Shown here in pieces: positions 22,101-31,866 of a stretch of 64,000 nucleotides of DNA; within the stretch, counting starts at the first letter, position 1, and each line of letters opens with the position of its first letter. A program made the translations under genes and the position numbers. The notes below the pieces were generated by a model. The model had not been told where the DNA came from, made no database searches, and was given only the letters and a program-made list of their open reading frames with translations. This DNA comes from Codonopsis lanceolata (Eukaryota > Streptophyta > Magnoliopsida > Asterales > Campanulaceae): NCBI GenBank assembly GCA_013146195.2, contig CM028377.1, positions 174,995,845 through 175,059,844 on the forward strand, written 5' to 3'.

Positions 22101-22916
22101 CATGCTATGCCATACATTGCATTTAGTAACTTACTGGGTCATTATGACTCATTTCGTGTGTTTGTTTTCCTTAGTTTTTGCAGTAAGCTCGTTAGTACAC
22201 GTTGAAGCTTCGGGCGCTTGATCGATAACAGGTGGTCTTCCGGGCGATAGCTTGGGGTTATTAGTATTGTTGTATTTGTATTTTGCGAGATACGGTCGTG
22301 AAGTTATGTAAACTTTACTTGGGTAGTTATGTTAGTATTATGTTATTGTATTATTTTGGTAGCCGACTCGTTAGTCGAGCTGTTGTATATTTTAGAAGTT
22401 ATTCCTTTGTTATTTCGAGCATGCTTTAGCTCACTCATCCCGTTATTGTTAGTATTGTCATCTCCGACGACGTTAGTCGTGAGACTTGGGTTTAGTTGTT
22501 AGAATTTAAATATCTTGTTCTCTTAGCGAATTGTTCCTCCGGCATGCTTTAGCCGTTGATATTGTTGTTTATCAGGTTGGTTCTTGTTGCTTCGCCGGCC
22601 TTAGGTTGCCGATGGTTTGTTGTACGTGCGCAATGTTGCGTCACGCGAGTCGTAGGTTTGTTGAGAGATAGTCGTCTCTCAGCCTTGTATTCCTTAGTTT
22701 AAAACTATAGGTCTTGGTCCCATTTATGATTTGCTTCCGCAGATTTAGTTTTTGGTTATTTGGTTCTGCCGTTATGGCTTATCATTCTTGTTTAGCGTTT
22801 GTTGGTTCAACTCTGGACTTGCACTACTACGCTTAGCGGGTGCTTGTTCGTCTTTTAGCTTGTCTTGGCGGCACGACCTTGGGATTCCGCATTGGGGTCC
22901 GGGTCGGGCTGTCACA
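19144..22916 (+). repeat. 3' LTR of element 3
   Basis: 3773 bp, starting TGTGACG and ending TCACA. It has the palindrome at 19930-19949, identical in arms and spacer to the left copy, and the conserved structured block at 21668-21912. Its second half is homologous, in opposite orientation, to the LTRs of elements 1, 2 and 4. Confidence 0.92.
21668..21912 (+). other. Conserved structured LTR block, element 3
   Basis: Hairpin 1 at 21700-21717 is ACAAATC / GATTTGT with loop GTAA. The third pair is A-T where element 1 has G-C. Hairpin 2 at 21759-21777 is CCATTG / CAATGG with loop TTGGCCG. An overlapping GGGG / CCCC hairpin (21776-21789) would compete with hairpin 2. The block ends in TATTGCAGGAGC. 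Confidence 0.7.
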
Positions 22917-23325
22917 GAACTGGAAATGAAGTAAAAGAAGACACCTTTCCACCAGAAAGATGGAGAGGGAGGGATTTCAAACTGCAAGAATATGTTTCTT
23001 TATAACCAGACTTCCTTAATGACGTAAAACTAGAAACATACACTTGTTTGCTACCATATTAGCTGCCTTGAACCGTTTCTCATAACCCACACTCGACCCA
23101 TTACTTACACCTTTTAAATTCATCCCCCTACAATTTACAACCTTCTCGTTTCCTTCTATCCTCGCGTTGACAACTAGGCCATGCTTAATCCCACTCAACC
23201 AAATACACTCGGAAAGACTTGACAAATAAACCAAATCCCTCTTACTCTCTCTCCTTCCCTCCCCATCCCACACACATACTTGAACTTGTAAATTGCATCA
23301 AACTTCTCTTCTAAAAACAAATACA

Positions 23326-24713
23326 ATGGCTCTACATGTTGTTTTCTTCTTCCTCTTCGTTGTCGTGCTTAGGGTCGATGGTCTAGGCTATGGCTTTAAA
23401 GTCGACCTCATTCACCGTGACCACTCTGCAACACGAGGAGAATAGTCAAGGGATGCTGCCACCATCCCTTCATCTCATACCGTCAACTCGAGACTTCAAC
23501 TGTTTCATAGAGACGATCTCTCATCATACGCTCCATTCACTGTTGAGGGTCGAATAAAGAGGGATGTCAAAAGGGTCACGAATTTAATCTGCCTATTGAC
23601 GAACGGCAGCACTGACGTTGCCACTAAAAGCCTTAATTTCGGGTCGGGGGGTGGTTTCAGGTGTGGATCTAGGGAGCAAAGAAAACTTTATGAGGATTGG
23701 TGTGCGTAGTCCTCTTAGATACCAATACATGGTTATCGATACTAGTAGTGATATTACTTGGATCCACTGTCAACCTTGCGAAGAGTGTTATAGTCAGCCT
23801 GGCCCGGTTTTTGACCTGTCTACCTCCACTTCTTTTGCCTACGTGTCTTGCTTCTCCACTATCTACAACCTTGTAGAGAAGGCGCACACGGACGTTATGC
23901 AGGTCGGTGCAGTTACAAGGTCTCTTATAATGACAAGTCCTACCTTATAGGAATCTTTGCCTTTGATAACATTTGGCAGCACTTTGGTTCGAGACATAGC
24001 AATCGGGAGCGGGCACCGTAACCGTGGAATTTTTTTGGAGCTGCTGGGGTGCTGGGTATCGGAGGAGGATCCATGTCATTGGTGGGTCAATTAGGTGGGT
24101 AAATTGGTGGTTCTTTCACGTATTGTCTAGTTAGTCGCGGCAACGCTGACTCAGGTTTCTTTGTTTTTGGATACGAGGACTTCTTGTTGGGTGCTTTGTC
24201 GGTCCCACTTGTATGAAACATTAGAGTGCCAAGTGTTTACAACGTTGGACTATTGGATGTCAGAGTGGGAGATAGCCAGATTCCCATACCCGAATCCATT
24301 TTCTGTCTAAACGAGTTTGGTAACGGATGCTTGATTATGGACATGGGGACAACTGTGATTCGATATCGTCGCGTAGCTTACATTCCATTTCGGGATGCCT
24401 TTATCGTGCGCAAACTGTTAGCCTCCCTCGCGCTTCTTCTTCGGTATCACTTTTCGATACGTGTTATGATCTCAACGGGTTTGATACGGTTCAAAAACTG
24501 ACAATACCATTTTAGTTCTCGAGGGGGCTGGTATTTACAATTCCTGGCTGGAATATTCTTAATCCGATAGACAAGGCGAGAATTCACTGCTTCTCATTTG
24601 ATTCAATTGCCCCTTCCGAAATATCAATTATTGGTAATATTCAACATGAGGGAATCCAAATTTCTATTCATAGGTCAAATGGGTACGTAGGATTTGGCCC
24701 CAAAGTTTGTTAA
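23326..24713 (+). pseudogene. CDR1-like aspartic protease pseudogene, copy C
   Basis: ATG at 23326 with a hydrophobic signal peptide and prodomain (VDLIHRDHSAT). A TAG follows near 23445 where copy D has Trp, a G-to-A change. The first catalytic motif is DTSSDITW, again Ser in place of the usual Gly. The Cys-rich loop CEECYSQPGPVFDLS is present. The second motif is degraded (IMDMGTTVIRY, Thr to Met), and several frameshifts occur between 23900 and 24250. The stop TAA is at 24711-24713. The CT-rich leader of the other copies is largely shortened here. Confidence 0.85.
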
Positions 24714-25108
24714 TGAATGTCAATTGCTTTTATTTGGGTTGATTTTGTTTTTGGTTGTTAGCTAGTTTGTAATTGGTCAACTACTTAAATATATATTCCG
24801 TGCAATGTAGCAAGTATTTATAACATATTAGTGATCATTTATTAATGTTTTTTCTTTTGAGTTTTTCATATAATGAGAATAAAGGAAAAACAATCTTGCT
24901 TTCCTTTCATTTTGCCTCCCTCCTTGTTTTTTAGTATTAACTAGTGATGCTCTTGTGCGTTGTACGATTTTTGCACGGGTGTAAAATCATATACTTAATT
25001 AAAGTTGAACAATATACAATTAAGAACATTAATATGAATAAAATAAACATCAACTTTAATGATAGAAAATCACATAAATTTGAAAAAAATGTAATAAATT
25101 TTGAAATA

Positions 25109-25528
25109 TCTATATTATAAAACAACTAGGTCATTGACTAGGGCTATTCAGAGATTGTGATTAAATTATCTTTAAAAATTTAATGGTTGAGATTCACCCT
25201 CACATTCACATGTGTGGGTAGTTATCAATTTTTAACTCCCTATTTTTTTTCCTTTCCTTATTACAAGTCACCCCTTACAATTAAAATTATGAGCAATCAC
25301 CCTTTTTTCTACTCCCTACGTTTTATCTTCATATTACAAACCCCGCGATTAATCTTCTAAACAATCACCCCTTATAAAACATCAATCCCTCAACTATCAC
25401 TTTAAGTAATGTACCCCTCAACTATAACATTTTAAAAAAAATCGCACAGTCTATTTAGGCACTGTCATTTCAATTGACGAAATCAGATATGCCGGTATTG
25501 TGTCATAGACACGAGCATGAAGATCTAG
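25109..25528 (+). mobile_element. Non-autonomous Helitron (420 bp)
   Basis: Begins TCTATATTATAAAA and ends GATCTAG. It is inserted exactly between A and T, and the other units show the uninterrupted site (gaaatatttatttataaac at 15164). A 3' hairpin GTGTC-ata-GACAC (25500-25512) lies 12 nt before CTAG, as expected for Helitrons. No Rep/helicase is present. Confidence 0.9.
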
Positions 25529-26321
25529 TTAATTTATAAACAATATTTGTCGTTGAATATGGACGACTATTACAACTATCACTAACAGATAACAAAATTC
25601 AAAGGCCCTTTGGATTATAACTCTTAACAAAGCGACATACAACTCGTCAAGACTAAAAACATGACTTTTTTCAAAAGAAGTACTACGTTAGAGTACTTGA
25701 TGTTTAGGGACTTTGATTGAATTCGAGATGATATTAACCGCGAAATATTAAATCTTATAGAATTAGATTGTTTAATTAGGAATGTTGGTGATTAACCGCT
25801 ATCACCATTTGTCTTACTTTTTAAAAGTGAACTCTTTAATTAAGTAAAAAAAACCTCAAAATAAAATAGTGGAATCTTTTCTGAAACGAAGGGAGTTCAA
25901 CAGAACTGGAAAGGAAGTAAAAGAAGACACCTTTCCACCAGAGGGAGGGATTTGCAACTGCAAGAATATGTTTCTTTATAATCAGACTTCCTTAATGACG
26001 TAAAACTAGAAACAAACACTTTCTTGCTACCATATTAGCTGCCTTGAACCGTTTCACCTAACCCACACTCGACCAATTACTTACACTCAGCAAATTCATT
26101 CCCCCTACAATTTACAACATTCTCGTTTGCTTCTATCATCGCGTTAACAACTAGGCCATGCTTAATCCCATACCACCAAATACACTCGAAAAGACTTGAC
26201 AAAGAAACCAAATCTTTCTCTCTGTCTCTGTCTCTGTCTCTTTCTCTCTTTCCCTCCCTCTCACACAAACACTTGAACTTATAAATTGCGTCAAACTTCT
26301 CTTCTGAAAAATACAAATACA

Positions 26322-27672
26322 ATGGCTCTACATGTTGCTTGCTTGCTTCTTCTTCTTCTTTTCCGTGCTTAGGGTCGATGGTCTAGGCTATGGCTTTGAA
26401 GTCGACCTCATTCACCGTGACTACTTTACCACACGAGGAGAATGGTCAAGGGAGGCTGCCCCTATCCCTTTATCTCATACCATCAACTCGAGACTTCAAC
26501 TGTTTCATAGAGATGATCTCTCATATGCTCCATTCACTGTTGAGGGTCGCATAAAAAGAGATGTCATAAGGGTCGCAAATTTAATCTGCCTATTGATGAA
26601 TGGCAGCACTGACGTTGCCGTAAAAAGCCTAAATTTCGGGTCGGGGGTGGTTTCAGGTGTGGATCTAGGGAGCGAAGAATACTTTGTGAGGATTGGTGTG
26701 CGTAGTCCTCCCAAATACCAATACATGGTTATCAATACCAGTAGTGATATTACGTGGATCCACTGTCAACCCTACGAAGAGTGTTACAGTCAGCCTGACC
26801 CGGTTTTTGACCTGTCTACCTCCACTTCTTTTGCCTACGTGTCTTGTTCCTCTGCTATCTGCAACCTTCTAGAGAAGGCACACACAGATTATGCAGGTCG
26901 GTGCTACATTAGGTCTCTTACAATGCCAAGTCTTACCCTATAGGAATCCTTGCCTTTGAGACTCTAACATTTGGCAAAGATTTGGTCCGAGACATAGCAA
27001 TCGGGAACAGGCAACGTAATCGTGGAATTTTTTAAGGGGTGTTGGGTATCGGTGGAGGATCCATGTCACTAGTGGGTCAATTGGGTGGGCAAATTGGTGG
27101 TTCGTTCATGTATTGTCTAGTTAGTCACGGCACTGCTGGCTCAGGTTTCTTTGTTTTTGGATAGGACTTCCCGTTGGGTGCTTTGTCGGTCCCACTTGTG
27201 CGAATCATTAGAGCACCAAGTGTTTACTACATTGGACTATTGGGTGTTAGAGTGGGAGATAGCCAAGTTCCCATACTCGAATCCATTTTCCGTCTAGACG
27301 AGTTTGGTAACGGAAGCGTGATTATGGACACGAGGACAAATGTGACTTGATTTCGTCACGCAGCTTACAATCCATTTCGGGATGCCTTTACCGTGCAAAC
27401 TGTTAGCCTCCTTCACGCTTCTTCGGTATCGCTCGATACGGGTTTGATACGCCTCGAAACTAACAATATCATTTTAGTTCTCGATGGGTGGTATTTACAA
27501 TTCTGGTGGAATATTATTATTCGATGGACAAGCTAGAATTCACTGCTTCGCATTTAATTCAATTGCCCCTTCCAAAATATCAATTATTGGTAATATTCAG
27601 CATGAGGGAATCCAAATTTCTATTGATAGTTCAAATGGGTATGTAGGATTTTTTTCCCAAAGTTTATTAATT
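26322..27672 (+). pseudogene. CDR1-like aspartic protease pseudogene, copy D
   Basis: Least damaged N-terminal half. The ATG at 26322 is out of frame with the rest because of slippage in the TTC repeat of the signal peptide (26340-26362). After it, about 200 codons are open, with GYGFEVDLIHRD, SRLQLFHRDDLSYAPFTVEG, LGSEEYFVRIGVRSPP and DPVFDLSTSTSF. The first catalytic motif is NTSSDITW, so both the Asp and the Gly of DTGSD are lost. A small indel ends the frame at 26943. The second motif has decayed to MDTRTNVT followed by a stop. The C-terminus is recognisable to about 27672. Confidence 0.85.
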
Positions 27673-27897
27673 AATGTCAATTGCTTTTATTTGGGTTGAT
27701 TTTGTTTTTGATTGTTAACTAGTTTGTAATTGGTCAACTACTTAAATATATATTCCGTGCAATGTAGCAAGTATTTATAAAATATTAGTGATCATTTATC
27801 AATGTGTTTTCTGTTGAGTTTTTCATATAATGAGAATAAAGAAAAAACAATCTTGCATTCCTTTCCTTTAGCCTCCCTCCTTGTTTGTTAGTAATAA

Positions 27898-29249
27898 CTA
27901 GTGATGCTTTCGTGTGTTGCACGATTTTTGCACAGGTGTAAAATAATATACTCAATTAAAGTTGAATAATATATAATTAAAAACATTTATATGAACAAAA
28001 TAAACATCAACTTTAATGATAGAAAATCACATAAATTTGAAAAAAAATTATTATAAATTTTGAAATATTCATTTATAAACAATGTTTTTCATTGAACATG
28101 AACGACTATTACAACTATCACTAACTGATAACAAAATTCGAAGGCCCTTCGGATTATAACTCTTGACAAAGTGTCATACAACTCGTCATGACTAAAAACA
28201 TGATTTTTTCAAAAGAAGTACTACGTTAGAGTACTTGATGTTTAGGCACTTCGATTAAAGTCGAGATGATATTAACCGCGAAATATTAAATCCTATGGAA
28301 TTAGATTGTTTAATTAGGAATGTTGGTGATTATCCGCCATCACCATTTGTCTTAATTTTTAAAAGTGAACTCTTTAAGTAAAAAAATCTCAAAATAAAAT
28401 AGTGGAATCTTTTCCGAAACGAAGGGAGTTCAACAGAACTGGAATTGAAGTAAACGAAGACACCTTTCCACCAAAGGGAGGGAGAGGGAGGGATTTGCAA
28501 CTGCAAGAATATGTTTCTTTTTAATCAGACTTCCTGAATCACGTAAAACTAGTAACAAACACTTGCTTGCTACCATATTAGCTGCCATGAACCGTTTCAC
28601 CTAACCCACACTCAACCCATTACTTACACCCTTCAAATTCATCCCCCTACGATTTACAACTTTCTCGTTTCCTTTTATCCTCGCGTTGACAACTAGGCCA
28701 TGCTTAATCCCACTCAACCAAATACACTCGGAAAGACTTGAAAAATAAACCAAATCTCTCTTTCTCTCTCTCTCTCCCTCTCTCCCTCTCTCTCTCTCCC
28801 TCTTTCCCTCCCTCTCAGACAAACACTTGAACTTTTAAATTGTATCAAACTTCTCTTTTGAAAAACAAATACAATGGCTCTGCATGTTGTTTTCTTCTTC
28901 TTCATCTTCATTGTCGTGCTTAGGGTCGATGGTCTAGGCTATGGCTTTGAAGTCGACCTTATTCACCGTGACCACTCTGCCACATGAGGAGAACGGTCAA
29001 GGGAGGTTGCCCCCATCCCTTCATCTCATACCATCAACTCGAGACTTTAACTGTTTCATAGAGATGATCTCTCATCATACGCTCCAATAGACTGGGATTA
29101 TCGATACAAGTAGTGATATTACATGGATCCATTGTCAATCTTCCGAAGAGTATTACAGTCAGCCTGACCCGGTTTTTGACCTGTTTCTTTTGCCTACGTG
29201 TCTTGCTCCTCCGATATCTGCAACCTTCTAGAGAAGGCACACATGGATC
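27898..29249 (+). repeat. Tandem unit E, truncated by element 4
   Basis: Starts CTAGTgatgctttcgtgtg. It carries a long CT-rich leader (28756-28808) and the start of a protease copy, then is cut by the LTR at 29250. Confidence 0.75.
28874..29249 (+). pseudogene. CDR1-like aspartic protease pseudogene, copy E (5' half)
   Basis: ATG 28874, signal peptide with TTC repeats and the VDLIHRDHSAT prodomain, then a TGA (CCACATGAGGAG, where copies C and D have CGA). A deletion near 29085 removes the segment between the prodomain and the first active-site motif. The motif itself still reads DTSSDITW. The Cys-rich loop follows, and the copy stops where the element 4 LTR begins. The rest is not in the window. 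Confidence 0.8.
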
Positions 29250-31312
29250 TGTAATGTCGTATCACCGAATCCTGACTCCAATGCGAAATCCCAAGGTCGT
29301 AGTGCCAAGACAAGCTAAAAGATGGACAAGTACCGCTAAGCCTCATGGTACAAAGTCAAGAGTTGAGCCATAAAGCTCAAACAGAATGTATGGCCATAAC
29401 GGCATACGAAATAATAAAAATCAACACTGCATGGCTCAATCATAAGTGGGACCAAAGCCTATAATTAAAACCAAAGAATACAAAGCCGAGAGATAACTAT
29501 CTCTCGACAAATTTACGACTCGCGTGATTTAAACATCACAAGACGCAACAAACCATCGGCAACCAAAGGCCGCGAATCAACAAATACTAACCTCGATAAA
29601 TGCTACCACTCAACGGCTAACATACCGAGGGACAAATCAACTTAAGAATAAGAGATTAAACACTAACTACTAAACCAAAATCTCACGACTAAAGTTGACG
29701 GAGATAGAAATAACCACAATACAATACTAGAACATGCGAAGCTAAAACCTTGCTCGGGAAGAGAACAAAATAACTTCTAATTAACTACAATAGCTCGACC
29801 AAACAAGTCGGCTCCCAAAATAATACGATAAAATACTAACATAACTACCCAAGTAAAGTTTACATAACTTTACATCCGTATCTCACAAGATGATAAATAC
29901 AATAATAATAATAATAATAACTCCAAGCTATTACCCAACATGCGGGAAGACCACGCTATCCAACAAGCAGAAACGCGTGCACTAACGAGGCTTTTAAAAC
30001 TAAGGAAAACAAACACACGAAATGAGTCATAATGACCCGATAAGTTACTAAATGCAATTGTATGGCATAGCATGGCGTGACATGGCATAATGCACAAGCA
30101 TGTAAAAATCAAGGCATCTTAATAGTATACCAACAATAAATCATGTAAAACCGAATATGGCCTAGTTCTCAATAATAAAACCATGGGTCTAACCCTCAAA
30201 TGATCACAAATTTGCACTTAGCACGTTATTCATATAAGTGCAGTATTAAACTTATCACAATAGGATATGTTAGGGGCCCGCCGCTACGTAGCTCTGCAAA
30301 AAAAAACAACGTTATACAATATTGTGACTACGATGCTCGTGTCTTCGCATCGATATACCGAACTCCGCCGTGATAGCGACTGTGGCACGTATTGTTACGA
30401 CAAGGGGCTACTTCCCCATTGCGACCTCTGATGGAGGGGTGTGTGAGGTCAGATGCGGCAATCCATAGCGAATCGAATCGGCGATTCGTATAGGCGTGTA
30501 TCGTCCCACCGACATAAAAATCAAACCAAATAGTGCCAGGCGGACTTAATGCAATGCACAAGTAGATGTTTACTCGTAAAGACCAAATAAGGATCGGATT
30601 AAAGACGAACCCGTCAGACCAAATGCTCAAGTATGTATTTACTCAATATAAACAAATAGGAATGAATTCGACAAAGGCGAACTCATTCGAGCAAATAGGT
30701 TATTATTCTCTACCATAAATCAAGTCAAGGCAAATACATTACTCACAACCAATTAATCTTAAAAGATCTCAAGTCACCAATTAAATCAAGAATAGTATAA
30801 ACCCACCGAGATCATATTATGAGGTCTATAATGGACCTCTACTTGAAATCAAACCAAAGACTACACCGTAGTCATAACCCTAAGTATGTTCATGTGCAAC
30901 CGATCAATTTTCCCCAAAAGTGAGAACTAACTCAATAATTATCTTTCAATACTCGAGAGACCATAGATTGGCCTTTAATGTGCCGTGCTCTCCCGAGCAC
31001 GCTTCCAAATAAATCCATAATAAATCTCTATAATATAAGTGTCTCAATTGGACACCAATCAAGATGCTCGGGTTCTCACCATCATGACCTACCAAAACCG
31101 AACATCGTAGGAATTCATCCCAACGATTTATTAGCATGTTATTGAACTTAAAATGACTCCAGTTTGAGTCTTACTATTAAATTTCATTATATACATTCCA
31201 TAAATCCCAACATTATCATCCTCTTCAATTTATGACAAATTCCAAAATAATTCGACTTGATTCTCAAGCCCCCAAATTCATAAAATCCTTAACAAAGGGA
31301 TAACCCATTTCT
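29250..31312 (-). repeat. Element 4: Tekay-like LTR fragment (left of the gap)
   Basis: Begins TGTAATGTCG on the plus strand (the LTR 3' end on the minus strand) right after ggatc in the protease. It is homologous in reverse orientation to the second half of the element 3 LTR, for example 'aagtaaagtttacataact' near 29850. It contains a degenerate conserved block (30275-30518). No internal coding region is seen. It runs into the assembly gap. Confidence 0.8.
30275..30518 (-). other. Conserved structured LTR block, element 4 (degenerate)
   Basis: Recognisable by 'ggctacttccccattgcg' and 'ccgctacgtagct'. Hairpin 1 keeps a CGAATC / GATTCG stem with a 3-nt loop. Hairpin 2 is mismatched and its loop has GGTC rather than GGCC. 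Confidence 0.55.
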
Positions 31313-31412
31313 NNNNNNNNNNNNNNNNNNNNNNNNNNNNNNNNNNNNNNNNNNNNNNNNNNNNNNNNNNNNNNNNNNNNNNNNNNNNNNNNNNNNNNNN
31401 NNNNNNNNNNNN
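31313..31412. other. Assembly gap (100 N)
   Basis: Exactly 100 N, the usual placeholder for a gap of unknown size. It lies inside the element 4 LTR, so missing sequence is probably LTR. Confidence 0.98.
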
Positions 31413-31850
31413 GAGAGCTTCTCCAGCCGTCCTCCTTATGCTTAGGCTCGGTGATCCGACTTCTATATATACTGGGAGTTGTGATTGGATCGAATGACCG
31501 TGTGAAAAACCCGAAATTTGAGCATTCTGCCTACCTTGTGGTCGCAGTGTTGGATACTCAGTCCGCAAGGTCTCCGCCATGGGTGGCTTTTGATTCTTTG
31601 ATAGCCGACTTCGGGGCCTATATCGCCTACCTTTGCGTCAGATAGTCTGGCACCTTGCGTCCGCAAGGTGTCCGTAATGTGCGCTTTCATTTTCTTCAAT
31701 TTTTTCTTCTTTGTAATTTGCACTTAAAACCCGAGTTTCGTGTATTTTCACGAACAATCTCGAAACTTACAAAACTCACCAAAAACATATATTAGTACTC
31801 AAATGACTCATGAAATAGCCTAATTCAAGTCAGTAGTATATAAAATCGAC
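31413..31850 (-). repeat. Element 4 LTR fragment (right of the gap)
   Basis: Contains the GC-rich palindrome cluster typical of these LTRs, including CACCTTGCG / CGCAAGGTG with a 2-bp spacer at 31651-31670. The right boundary is uncertain; the sequence changes character just before the antisense ORF end at 31867. Confidence 0.55.
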
Positions 31851-31866
31851 GTATAAAATACATCGA

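Larger units (their letters stand above)
15498..22916 (+). mobile_element. Element 3: gag-only Tekay-related retrotransposon
   Basis: 7419 bp on the plus strand, flanked by the duplication gaact (15493-15497 and 22917-22921). The left LTR is truncated by a deletion that also removed the PBS and the start of gag. A gag with two zinc knuckles follows, then 1.6 kb of AT-rich sequence without pol, a polypurine tract and a full 3773-bp 3' LTR. The gag is of the same type as in elements 1 and 2. The layout fits non-autonomous gag-only (TR-GAG-like) elements mobilised by an autonomous relative, or simple loss of pol. Confidence 0.85.
14743..24940 (+). repeat. Tandem unit C, carrying the MITE and element 3
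   Basis: Starts at tagtgatgctctcgtgcg. It is split by the 255-bp MITE at 14762-15016 and by element 3 at 15498-22916. Removing both leaves about 2.5 kb, equal to the other units. The CDS copy is 23326-24713. Confidence 0.75.
24941..27897 (+). repeat. Tandem unit D, with Helitron insertion
   Basis: Starts CTAGTgatgc at 24941, and the next unit starts at 27898. The period of 2957 bp falls to 2537 bp once the 420-bp Helitron is removed. It is preceded by TTAA on the side where a Helitron 3' end would require T. Confidence 0.8.

Noticed and set aside
28756..28808. CT-rich tract as a CRISPR-like or tandem array
   Set aside because: Simple pyrimidine microsatellite in the leader of the protease copies; no spacer structure. 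No CRISPR array or tRNA/rRNA gene was seen anywhere.
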